Below the pieces are notes generated by a model that was not told where the DNA came from, made no database searches, and worked only from the letters and a program-made list of their open reading frames with translations. A stretch of DNA of 64,000 nucleotides from Brevipalpus yothersi. Lineage: Eukaryota; Arthropoda; Arachnida; Trombidiformes; Tenuipalpidae. The stretch's first letter is position 1. Each line of letters starts with the position of its first letter. Positions 36,101 through 46,607 of the stretch are shown piece by piece. The stretch is taken from NCBI GenBank assembly GCA_003956705.1, contig QZCP01000235.1:62001-126000 (forward strand). The letters run 5' to 3'. A program made the translations under genes and the position numbers.

Positions 36101-37600
36101 TTGTTTCATTTATAAACAAAATTCCAGGTAAGTTTTTGGGCAGATGGATTTTACGAAAGAACGATGTTTGGTTTGACAAAAGAATATATGCGAAAAAAGA
36201 ATATGAAAATTTGGATTTACCTTATGAGCAAATAAGAATTCAGATAGTTATAATAGTGAGAAGAGCTGTTGATTGTACTTCGTTTTCGAATTTACTTTAC
36301 TTTTATCATATCAACAACTATCAATGCGGTCGAGAAAAAATTTTCAAACATTCCAATCAACTAGCTACATTTTTTCATTCATTAGTTTTTGCTACTATCG
36401 ACATCGGAAAAAAATTGGCAATGTGATCGCAGTGCGTGAAAAAATACCTCTCAATTCATCAAAGATGATCAAAAATCCGAAATATTCACCTATAGGTCAT
36501 CTAGTATCTGAATCAGGTGAGAATTTTGGCAAAATAATTTACACCTCAAGAACCTCAAGATTAATGGAATTTTTTCATTCGCCCAGGTCTAAATCTCATC
36601 GAAAAAGAAAGGATCACTTTCATCAAAGAACTTGGAGAAGGAGCTTTTGGTCGAGTATTTTTGGGTAAAGTTGACAATCTTATAGCTGATGAGGATTCTA
36701 CTTTGGTTGCAATTAAAACATTGAAAGATTCTACTGAGCTTCAATTGCAACAAGATTTTGAAAGGGAAGCGGAAATGCTCAACAATTTGCGACATCATAA
36801 TATTGTACACTTCTTTGGTGTATCAGTAGATGGTGATACTTTGATGATGATCACCGAGTATATGAAATATGGAGATCTCAATAATTATCTTCGAGCTCGC
36901 AATCCAATATTAAGTTTAATTGAGATCGGAGAAGTGAGCAAGCCCGATTCAGATAAATTATACACTAATGATCTGATAAAAATAGCTGTACAAATAGCCG
37001 CTGGTCTAGAATATTTAGCCTCACAGCATTTTGTTCATCGTGATCTAGCCACTCGTAATTGTCTTGTGGCTGATAATTTGTTAGTCAAAATTGGTGATTT
37101 TGGCTTGTCGAGAGATCTTTACTCAACTGATTACTACAAGGTACTTGTGTATTAATGATACATTATTTCGTTTTTTTCATTCTTCTTCCGGAATGAATTT
37201 GATAAAATGGAAAACTATTCAAATTCTTCTTCTTTTCTAATAGATTGGCCGTCAAGCAATGCTTCCTATCCGATGGATGTCACCCGAAAGCATTTTGTAC
37301 AGAAAATTTACTGTACACTCAGATATATGGAGCTATGGTGTCTTACTTTGGGAACTTTTTACTCATGGTAAACAGCCATTCTACGAGCTATCTGATCAAG
37401 AGGTGATCCGTACAATTGTGGAAGGAAAAGTTTTGGACAAACCTGACTCATGTCCTGATTGGGTATACGATCTGATGTTGGCTTGCTGGAATTTGAATCC
37501 ATCGAGGCGAATAACTGCCAGTGATATGTTAAAGAAGTTATCTGAGTCTGCTGAAAAGGACATGAAATCCATCAGCATTGAAGAGGGTATCATAAAATGA
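21734..37600 (+). CDS. Trk: Trk-family receptor tyrosine kinase, complete, 13 exons
   Basis: Exons: 21734-22281, 25220-25294, 32449-32520, 32742-32822, 32968-33128, 33568-33664, 33742-34001, 34154-34336, 34603-34713, 36013-36127, 36386-36516, 36587-37140, 37244-37600. All phases match (2745 nt, 914 residues). Order: signal peptide, a Ser/Tyr-rich linker, LRRNT (CGICWC), three LRR units, LRRCT (NPLACNCSNKW), two Ig domains, a transmembrane helix (about 540-563), a juxtamembrane NPKY (Tyr about 601) and a kinase domain. The second Ig carries the Trk hallmark GCL....NLGNYTLVANN. The kinase has GEGAFG, VAIK (K655), HRDLATRN (762-769), DFG (782-784) and the Trk activation loop YSTDYY. NPKY corresponds to the Shc/FRS2 docking site of vertebrate Trks. 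The C-terminal PLC-gamma Tyr (YLDVLG) is absent; the protein ends EEGIIK. The extracellular stalk is very short. It is a membrane receptor, presumably neuronal; the ligand is unknown. The first Met may instead be the ATG at 21773. Confidence 0.93.
22815..23141 (-). other. Antisense coding-like fragment in Trk intron 1
   Basis: On the minus strand about 107 codons stay open and read like protein rather than repeat: KRMVKHCNDLKLFCEWEGEI, EDFFREKFHSQVIEKI, NHVAIDPPSFFDNITVS. Just upstream the same frame is closed by a TAG, beyond which KCLKQYDVHMM can be read. Another open piece (QLVHAFIGSLCDFGGFENR) lies at about 23310-23235 in a different frame. This could be a nested gene or a decayed copy. 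The family is unknown. Confidence 0.25.
27211..27286. repeat. (TC)38 microsatellite
   Basis: Uninterrupted TC dinucleotides over 76 bp in Trk intron 2. Confidence 0.95.
27763..28322 (-). pseudogene. Antisense coding-like, frameshifted sequence in Trk intron 2
   Basis: The minus strand can be read as three overlapping frames that follow each other. The first starts MSRIKKLWQYSVCWQKF and continues to YLRKGERLWAYG. The second contains EMAKITVECLEHSISGSEN and FPKLEGKFQST. The third contains SGLLSNFLRVHRTSSHIL and FKRDIEKIQYLTEKFLQIS. The composition is helical and protein-like, but two frame changes are needed and no splice sites explain them. A decayed retrocopy or transposon gene is likely; the family was not recognised. 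Confidence 0.3.
28374..28427. repeat. (AC)27 microsatellite
   Basis: Uninterrupted AC/CA dinucleotides over 54 bp, the longest AC tract in the window. Confidence 0.95.
30084..30117. repeat. (CT)17 microsatellite
   Basis: Uninterrupted CT run in Trk intron 2. Confidence 0.9.
35036..35277. other. GC-richer island with open frames on both strands, Trk intron 9
   Basis: This stretch is visibly richer in GC than the surrounding intron. On plus, an acceptor-like TCTTTTCAG is followed by an open frame (VPSGSDSQVFVALLIPVG, then GKPWDASSPSANGALVDNPG) ending at a good donor (AGGAGA|GTAAGT). It enters in phase 1 but leaves in phase 0, so it cannot be an in-frame Trk exon. On minus, a 63-codon frame contains the helical KIDQLELEEQQKLENLIQRE. 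It could be an inserted retrocopy or a frame-breaking alternative exon. Confidence 0.3.
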
Positions 37601-37823
37601 TACCAACTTACCACCCAATTTGGACACACATTAATTTTGTCGAGAATATAAATTGATGTATGTCATCTGGTTGTGGCTAATTCCTTACACTTGTCATCGC
37701 CCCGAATAAGAAGATGCTTTCGGGGTGGAAATGCGCAAGGATAAAAATGTAACTGCCTTCCTGGTTTTCTCAATCAATCTCAATAAGAACAAGGAATTTC
37801 ATTGAGAATACTCGTGATACTAT

Positions 37824-37826
37824 CTT

Positions 37827-37857
<31 letters not shown>

Positions 37858-37888
37858 CTCTTTTTCTCTCTCTCTCTCTCTCTCTCTT
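37824..37888. repeat. (CT)n/(CTAT)n compound microsatellite in Trk 3' region
   Basis: CT runs flank five CTAT units, about 225 bp after the Trk stop and probably inside the 3' UTR. Confidence 0.85.
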
Positions 37889-38336
37889 CTTTTCTTTCGC
37901 CGAGTGTGAGGACATTTCAAGTGCGATAAAGTGAATCAAAGATTTATAATGCCAAGAAGAAATTCACAAGGAAATCAAGGAATGGACGATCATCATCACC
38001 ACTACAGCCATCATCCTCTTGCTCTTGAGCATCATCATGATGATGGCTATACATTTCGCGCCTCCTTCTCAAGAATACTGTCAACAAGTACAGACATACA
38101 CACATGAATATACCAAAGCAAGCATACAGCGAAAATTGTGTGTGTATAAAAATTTTTAATCATGTTCGCCTAGAGGGGCTGAAATATATCAAGAATTAAA
38201 AGGCAAACAAGTAGCATGAAAAAAAACTATTTATTCATTTTTTTTAAATTAAAAAGAAAATGTAAAAAATTTCTCCCTACTTTCTCTCTACTTCACACAC
38301 ACACATACACATCCTCTTCTACTTGTTATCTATGTG

Positions 38337-38342
38337 AATAAA
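38337..38342 (+). other. Candidate polyadenylation signal for Trk
   Basis: AATAAA about 740 bp after the Trk stop codon; the only canonical hexamer I noticed before the next gene. Confidence 0.4.
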
Positions 38343-38569
38343 AAACTTTCAACAAGAAATCATAGATCAAATACAAAACTCAAAATTTCCATCATATCTT
38401 CATTTCTCAAATCCTTATCCGTAAAGTAATTATCACAAATTTTCATCACCCCAAACCAACCTGAATTTATATGAATTTTTTTCATCAAACGTTCCAACGT
38501 CCCAGAGAAGACGTTCCAACGAACAGGGCACAGTAGAGACAAAACATCCACCCCCCCTATTGCGTAATC

Positions 38570-38605
38570 ATCGATACTATCGTACAATATTCAATAGTAT
38601 CGATA
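38570..38605. promoter_or_regulatory. Perfect 11-bp palindrome with DRE-like TATCGATA, upstream of pumilio
   Basis: ATCGATACTAT at 38570-38580 and its exact reverse complement at 38594-38604 flank a 13-bp loop. The right arm contains TATCGATA (38598-38605), the binding site of the arthropod DREF/BEAF type; the left arm has a one-base variant. It lies about 490 bp before the pumilio start codon and could mark a promoter or boundary. Confidence 0.5.
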
Positions 38606-39096
38606 CACACATACAGATCGTTTACCGGTTTACGCATGCTCATATATCCCAAAAAGGTGTGTATTATAGTGGCTCCATCTAGGTGGTGTATGTACCGCAC
38701 CCAAGTTTATGCTGTTTTCCAGGTTTTCGCTTGATTCGGCTTTGGCTGTGCTGTTTTGCTGTGTGTTTGTATAGCCAAGACCAAGAGAGACCGAGAGAGA
38801 GAGAAAAGAGAGAGAGTAAAAAATTTAATAGAGAGAAGAAAATTTTTTTTTGGTGTATTGATAATTGATAAAATCCACACAATTTTTGTTTTCTTTATTG
38901 TTTTCCCAACATAATTGTGATTGTGTTCAAGTGTAAATTTATAATATATATATACATATATATATAGTATAGTATATAGTATATATAGTGAGTGTGTGTA
39001 TGTGTATGGTACTCCTGGTGTGCTGGTGGGATTGATTATAGTAGGTGTGTGGTGGATGTGTATAATTATAATATTATAATATATTGACCGGCAACA

Positions 39097-42000
39097 ATGA
39101 ATTCTGTTCGTATGATGCCTCAAATGATGATAAATACGGATCATAATCAGGGTCCAAATGGTAATTTACGACTAATTCCAGGTCAAGGGGAGGCCACTAC
39201 CGCTATTGGTAATCATATTCGATTCTCATCTGGTACCAATAATGTTGTTAATAATAATCCATTGTATACATCGGACAGCACCAATAGTGGTGTAAGAAGT
39301 GGTAGTCCAAGCTCTATAATGACATCCAATATAAGTAACGGTAATCATCATCATTCCTTGGAGTATCATCATATTGCCCATGATGTTGCACAAGGTGGCT
39401 ATGATAGTAATTCACTTCCCATTGATGCATCCACTATTGATGATATTGGTGGCAATCCATTGGATCCCACCTCTATCACATCGCCCAATATTTCGAACGC
39501 TATTGCTAGTCATTCGAGAGAATACAATATTGCCCACAATGTGGCACAAGGTGGATGTGATAATTCACTTGGTGGACCCATAGATGGAACGGGTATGAAT
39601 GGCTATCCAGATTCATCGGTCGCATCCCCTAATTTGGCTAATGTGATTGGATTCGCACACAATTTTGTACAAGGTGGTTATGGTAATAGTGCACTTTTCG
39701 GTTCTATTGATGCTGCATTGCATGCACCTCGTATGAATGGTCCTGGAGAAAGTCCTGATTCAGCGGTGACATCATCCAATATTTCGAACACTAGTCATCC
39801 GCGGGAATATAATATCGCTCACAATGTTGCACAAAGTGGCTATGATAGCAATTCATTGGCTTCTGCTATGAACGGACTGGGTCTGGGCAGTAGTCCACCG
39901 CGAAGGGGTTCATATGATGGACAAAGAGGCCCGGGAAATGCTTTCAGAGGTGGCATGTTTTCCAGTTTTGATGGAAATCAATTTCCACAACATCTTAGCG
40001 GCAATCAATTTCCACAACATCTCACTGGCAACCAATTCCCCCAACATCTGACTGGAAATCAATTTCCTCAACAGCTCAGTGGTAATCAATTTCCCCAACA
40101 TCTTACTGGTAAAAGTGGACAATTTTATGCTCATTTGAATAATCCATTCGCCGTTCCACCGGGACCAGGGCCCATCGGTCTCTTACCTCCTAATCAGAAT
40201 TTGACTCCCCCTCTACCTACCATGAATGGCAATAACTCCAGCATGAATGGACTTGGCCTAAGTAGCAGTCCACCTAGACATGGATCGTATGATGGTCAAC
40301 GAGGTCCTGGTAACGCATTCAGAGGTGGCGTTTTCTCGAGCTTCGATGGTAATCAATTTCCTCAACACCTTAGTGGTAATCAATTTCCACAACATTTGAC
40401 TGGTAAAAATGGACAATTCTATCCTCATCTGAACAGCCCATTTGCTGTTCCAACTGGACCAGGACCCATTGGTCTGCTGCCGCCTAATCAAAATTTGACT
40501 CCCCCACTGTCGACCATGAATGGGAACAATACTAGCATGAACATTAATGTGATGGGCACTAATCGGATGATGTCTGCTGCTCCTGGAGCTGAGGCGAAGT
40601 ATACGGTGAGAAACGGATCCATGAATGGCGGCGTATTGCCTCCGAACAATTCGGGTGGATATGTCAACAGAGCTTTGCCAAGAAAGTAAGATTCATTTTA
40701 TTGTTTCCCTTCATCCCTTTGTTTACTCTTGTTATTTATTATCACATGTATATATCTCTCTCCCTCTCTTCATTATTATAGCTCCTCTGTTGAAAAATCA
40801 GCTGGACGTAGTCGACTTTTGGAAGATTTCCGAAACAATCGCTATCCAAATCTACAACTTCGTGATCTAACTGATCACATAGTGGAATTCTCTCAAGATC
40901 AACATGGATCAAGATTTATTCAACAAAAATTAGAAAGATCAACACCTGCTGACAAGCAACTTGTATTCAATGAGATCATTGGTCATGCCTACAGTTTGAT
41001 GACTGATGTTTTCGGTAATTACGTTATTCAAAAGTTCTTAGAATTCGGTACGCCTGAACAAAAGCAGGCACTTGCTGCCCAAGTTAAAGGCCATGTGTTA
41101 TCATTAGCCCTACAAATGTATGGCTGTCGTGTTATTCAAAAAGCGCTGGAGTCTATATCACCACATCAACAGAAAGAAATTGTGAAAGAATTGGATGGAC
41201 ACATACTGAAATGCGTCAAGGATCAAAATGGAAATCATGTTATCCAAAAGTGTATAGAATGTGTAGAGCCGCACGCACTCCAGTTCATCATTTCTGCCTT
41301 TCAGGGACAGGTAAGCAATCTTCACCTTCTCATACTTCCTCCTTCTAATCTGATTGATTTTCACAATGAATCATGATGCCCTTCACGATTTATTTTCACT
41401 CATTCTTTGTCTCTATTTTCTTTCTCTCTTCTTAATCTCTCTTACTTTCTTTCACAGGTTCACGCTCTCTCTACTCATGCTTATGGATGTCGGGTTATTC
41501 AGAGAATCTTAGAGCATTGTACGCCCGAGCAAACAGCGCCGATCCTTGAAGAGTTGCATCAGCACACAGAGCAACTTGTTCAAGACCAATATGGAAACTA
41601 TGTAGTACAGCATGTATTAGGACATGGTCGACCGGAGGATAAAAGTAGAATCATTGCCATGGTTCGAGGAAAAGTGCTCAATCTTTCGATGCATAAATTT
41701 GCTAGGTATTATTGTCTACTGAGATGTTTTGTTTATTACATGATTTGAGGAAATTCCAATTCCACCTACTCTTTTTCCCATGTCACTCCCTTCGTTATGA
41801 CGCTTATGCATGCAATTAATTTTGTTTTGGTCTGTTTATACCCATTCTTTAATATCTAGTAATTTGAGACCTCCTCATTTAGACTCTTTTGACCGTCTAA
41901 TTAATCCTCAGAATTCCTTTTATCCTCACTTGTTGCCTGGAAATTCTTTTCCTTAAATCTTTTTGTTTTCAACAGTAATGTGGTCGAAAAATGCGTTACA

Positions 42001-42420
42001 CATGCCAATAGGCATGAAAGAGCTCTGCTTATCGATGAGGTTTGTTCGTATCATGACAGGTAAGATCGGCTGTCTCCAAAAAATTTTCTCATATCTAGTG
42101 ACAATCTCTCTTGATCGTTGGCATGGTAACTCATCCGCTCTTTTTTCAATTCTTTATTACATGCTTTATCTGTATTTAATTTTTCCAGTGCCTTATACAC
42201 GATGATGAAAGATCAATTCGCCAACTATGTTGTTCAGAAAATGATTGAAGTAGCGGAACAGCCTCAAAGGAAATCTCTTCTTGCAAGGATCCGTCCTCAC
42301 CTTCCAGCATTGCGTAAATACACGTATGGAAAGCATATACTTGCCAAACTTGAAAAATATATGCCCAAAAATACCGATCTTGGGCCTATTGGAGCACCTT
42401 CAGGAGCCATTCGAAAATGA
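39097..42420 (+). CDS. pum: Pumilio, PUF-family RNA-binding translational repressor
   Basis: Exons 39097-40685, 40782-41310, 41458-41705, 41976-42059 and 42189-42420 join in phase (2682 nt, 893 residues). Residues from about 530 form a complete PUM-HD, nearly identical to fly and human Pumilio. The eight RNA-reading helices read SRFIQQ, NYVIQK, CRVIQK, NHVIQK, CRVIQR, NYVVQH, SNVVEK, NYVVQK, the canonical code for UGUANAUA in 3' UTRs. Pumilio represses and destabilises target mRNAs, with Nanos and Brat as partners in flies. The N-terminal 529 residues, all in one exon, are Asn/Gly/Ser/Pro-rich and highly repetitive. They hold up to four versions of REYNIAHNVAQGG and eight-residue GNQFPQHL units (five then two copies). 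A block of about 120 residues (MNGLGLxSSPPR to LPTMNGNN) occurs twice. This N-terminus is not recognisable from other Pumilio proteins, and additional 5' exons are possible. Confidence 0.95.
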
Positions 42421-44015
42421 GTTTAACCGCTCTGTCCTTTCTCTCTCACTTTCTATCTCTATCTCTCTTTCTCTTTGTGTCTAGTATCCACCAAGACTTG
42501 AGTCTTTCTCACTTGATTTCTCCCTGCTTCATTACTCAATCCTAGGGAATTCCTACATTATGACTTCACCTTTCCCTGTCCATTGATTGCCTTTCTTTGC
42601 TGGTCCACAGTAATTCCTATTAATTCAAGGAATTCCTGATCTGAGCTCTTCCCATGTATCTTTCTTTGCTCTTGATTTGGGCTACTCGCTACGGATCTTA
42701 TTCAATACTATTCGATAGTTATGAGAAATATTTAATATTCGAACTAACTTAACTCCTTAGCCACATTTGGTTCTTACTTTGATTTTGCATATATATAAAT
42801 ATACATATATATAAATTAGGTAAATAGTAACTTGGATAGGGTATCCCTTTCTTTATCTTTCTATCTCTTCTCACTGTCATTTCTTGTATTTTCCTTTCCA
42901 CTTTTCCCATGCGATAGCTATTCTTTTGCTATCTGAAAATTTGCCTTGTATTTTGATCATTTTGACCTTTGCCGCCCATTCTTCTGTCTTCTATTCCCTC
43001 TTCTTCTTCTTCTTCTTCTTCTTCGTCCTCTTCTTCTCTTTCTCTTTCTATCTCCTCTTCGAGAACTATAAATATTATACATAATGTATGTATAAAAAAA
43101 ATTCTTTTCTTCTAAACTTCAATTTTCCCTTGTAATAACCCTTTTTCGGAACTGCGCTCTTTTCTAATCGTTCAAATGCTTGTATATGTTGTAAAGTCGC
43201 CCGATGACCAAAATGAGGCCATCTCTCTCCCCCTCTCTAGAAGATTAAAATAAGATTGTAATATGCATTCACAATTAAATGATCCTGGGTAATTATTCAG
43301 GCATATAAGCTATATATAAATACACATACACCATCAGAATCGGTCCTTTTTTCTCTCTCTTTCTCTCTTTCTATTTCTCAAATTTCCTTTAAAGGTAATC
43401 CTTTAATTAACGATTATTAACGATTGAACCAGGATCACAATCATAAATTTCAATGTAAAACTTTGGGGTCAAAGACTACAAATGGAATAAAACTCAACGT
43501 GATAAAATGAGTAAGAAATATTGAAAATTCATACTTTCATGTCTCTATTTCTCTCTTTCTCTCTCTTCATCCCTGACATACAAACAATACAGATGATATT
43601 AAATTGTAAAAAAATATGCTCTCTCTTTACCCATCTCTTCATCCTTCCATGACTTGGGCTCAAGTGTTTTATTTCAATGGAATCAAGTGAAATGAGCAAA
43701 AATCGCCCTGACTTTTTCCGAAACAACTGTTTCAATCCACTGTATAAAACATTGGTAATGATTTACATGATTCCCATCACCATATTCACCCTCGTTTCAA
43801 TCGGTTACTTCATTTTTCATTTGCATAGAGAGAATAGTTATCAGCATCATCCACTCTGATGGATCGAGGTGTTTGAGGAATTTCCTTTTTGTTAATTCGA
43901 AGAGAGAAGCTCTCAGGGAATCCCCAAAAGGAATATTGTGTGGTCTACTGAATATAATTCTCAATTGTGCTCAATCTTCTTTCATCACAGATATTATAAG
44001 AATTGACCAGTGATC
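42421..44015. other. Pumilio 3' UTR and spacer; no gene seen
   Basis: CT- and T-rich sequence with small CT tracts and (TTC)n near 43000-43030. Short frames here have no splice or homology support. AATAAA at 43486-43491 is a candidate poly(A) signal for pumilio. Confidence 0.5.
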
Positions 44016-45257
44016 ATGTCAAGTCCAACGATCGTTCAGTTTGTGTTATCGGTGATAATGCTCGCCATTGTGATGCAAACTGAAGCCGAGGATACTCTAG
44101 ATTCACCGAAATGTGCCAGTCTGAGAGTTCGTCGAAACATCAAATCACTTTCTCAAGTGGAATTGAATGAATATGTGGAAACTTTAAAAAAAGCCTATGA
44201 ACAACGTATACTGGATAAAATGACCGAGATTCATTTAGCGGATTTTCTGGCTACTCACCATCAGCCTATGTTCATGTTGTACCATCGAATATTTGCGTTT
44301 GATTTCGAAGAGCGTCTTAGAAAAATTAACCCTAATATCACTATTCCTTACTGGGTAGGTTAATAAAATAGGAAAATAATCTTCTAACAAATACAAATCT
44401 AACCAGAGAAAAAAATCAGACTCTCAGTTACAGTGGTTTGATTGTGCGTTTCCAATGATCATACTAGAAAATTAGGACACATAGTCTCCTTTTTTTCCGC
44501 ATGCTTGAATGAAAGATATTGAGTCAACTAATTTGTACTTATTTCCTATTTTCTTTTGATCAGGATGAAACAGATGATTCAGAGTACCCTCACAAGAGCT
44601 TCATTATTTCACCGGAAATTTTTGGTGGCAATGGAGATCCCAACAATGATTGGTGTGTCAAGGAAGGTTTTCTGAAAGATGTCCAGATAGCAAATCCATC
44701 TTGTAAAAATAAGCGTGCAGATTGCACCGGCTGTGTTCGCCGCCAATTCAATGGTCCTGATGGAGCAATAAAACCATTTGCTCCTGCCTGGGTCATTGAG
44801 CAGTATGTGAAAAATTCTCCATCTTTCGATGAATTTAGATTCTGGGTCGAAGACAGTTTACATTTCCAAGTCCATGATGGTCTTGGAGGTAGGAATGGCG
44901 ACATGTCAAGTCCAACATCGTCGAACGAGTGAGTTTTTCCTTATCATGGAAATTCTGAAATGAGGAATATTACTTTTGATCAATTTAATAATATAACTTC
45001 GCTATTCTCTCTATTCTAGCCCTTTCTTCTATCTTCACCACTCGAATATGGATCGTTTGCATGTAAAATGGGCTCGATTGCATCCCGAAGCTGCAAACAA
45101 AGTGAATGGATTGCAAGAATTCTTCGATGATTCCGATCAAGTCAGCGAAAGAGTTGCATATACAAACGATACCCCGATTCCTTACTTCAATATGACTTCA
45201 GGCTCAATCCTACACACTGATAGACCTCCACTTTGTTATACTTATGATGATATTTAA
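44016..45257 (+). CDS. Secreted tyrosinase-like type-3 copper protein, 3 exons
   Basis: Exons 44016-44354, 44564-44928 and 45020-45257 join in phases 0 and 2 (942 nt, 313 residues). The start is the ATG at 44016, which gives a signal peptide of about 24 residues. The CuA region is THHQPMFMLYHRIFAFDFEE followed by INPNITIPYWD, the tyrosinase YWD box. CuB is HFQVHDGLGG with DPFFYLHHSNMDR, giving His213, His217 and His241/242. The second CuA His (81/82) is nine residues before His90, as is normal. The first should lie about 16 or more residues further upstream; the nearest candidate is His73, only eight before, so the CuA site is compressed or lacks a ligand. Cys pairs (DWC, PSC, ADCTGC) fit an extracellular protein. 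If active it would oxidise phenols to quinones. This is the tyrosinase family, not the hemocyanin-type phenoloxidase usual in arthropods. Confidence 0.88.
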
Positions 45258-46607
45258 TTTATAAGCCAAAAAAATTCGAATAACAGTCACTACAATACAA
45301 TCCTAGCATTATTATGCTAGGCTGCTAGTCAATCAGCGTGTGGAAAAATTGTTTCAGTGGCTTTGAAAAAACAGAAAATTAAATGGTATTTTCAAAGTGA
45401 ATAATCTCTCCACGAATTGAATTCTTTCTCTCAAAAAAATTTCAGTTTCTCATATGAATCTCAAAGAAACGATTTCGCATCGACTCACAGAGTTATCATC
45501 TCAAAAGTTTGGAAACTTTTCATATACTCATCATGACTAACTTTGAAACTGCATCTGTAACTTCCAACAGATGGCGAAGAATCCCCGGAAAATATAAATT
45601 CTCAGAATTCTGTACTGTTTATTCTATCATGAAAAAAAGAGAGAAAGTTGAGATGAGAGAGCTGCTCTCTCTATCTATCTCTCTCTCTCCCAGAGAAAAG
45701 TGAGAAAGATGGGAAAGATGATGATGGGCTGTTGTAAAACCAAGAGGCAAAAGTGATGTCGAAGACCTGCCTCTGGATCCCTTCTGTTTCCTATTTTAGA
45801 ACTTAACAACAAAAATCGTCTCCTCACGAATTAAGGTATCTCTCTATTTATCTACTCATTCATACTGAAATTCAGCCCAACGACAGGAAGATCTGTGTGT
45901 GTGTGTGAGTGTGTCTACATGGAAGACTTACACACAGGCTAAGAGCCAGTCTTGAGAAATCTTTTCTCTTCTCTTTCCATTTACTTTCAACTTGTATCTT
46001 TTGCTAAATACAACAATTTTTCTTCCTCCCGGAAACGATTGTTGTGCAATCAATTTATAGTGATTTAACTAATTTATAACACATATTCTCTCACACACAC
46101 AGATACGCATACGTATATATATATAGATATTTCGGTGCAAAGAGAGTATTTTTATCGTTCACATTGTCACTTGGAAGGTGAAAAATTATCTCATTCTATT
46201 TCGTCTTGAGAAAAAAAATTTAAACTTCATATCGTAATTGAAAGTCCAATTTCCTGTGTGTTTACATATGTGTATTTGTGTCTCTGTGTCCATTCACCAC
46301 ACACTGTACTGTGTTCAATTTTGAAAGATAATTTTTTCCCAAAGATAATCCAGTAACCTCAAAAAGTATCATAATCACATTTTTTTTCCTATTCTCGGTG
46401 TATATATACATCATCTTGCCATCATCATGAGGATTATGGAATGATAATGAATATTGTGTTGAACATCACCCACCAAGTGAATAGTTCAACACGCAAATCG
46501 ACGTGATCAACTTCATCAAACACCACAACCACCACCATTATCAACCACCCTCCTAAGCTTCGGCATTAATTTGAGCCTTACAACTCAATCAAGCCATAAT
46601 CAGCCAA
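45258..46607. other. Spacer between tyrosinase and Cav1; no gene seen
   Basis: ATTAAA at 45378-45383 is a weak poly(A) candidate for tyrosinase. The remainder is AT-rich with short GT, AC and CT runs. The Cav1 5' UTR and promoter should lie in its right part, but no element could be assigned. Confidence 0.4.

Noticed and set aside
39910..40491. Minus-strand frames opposite the pumilio repeats
   Set aside because: They are shadows of the 24-bp coding repeats of the sense strand.
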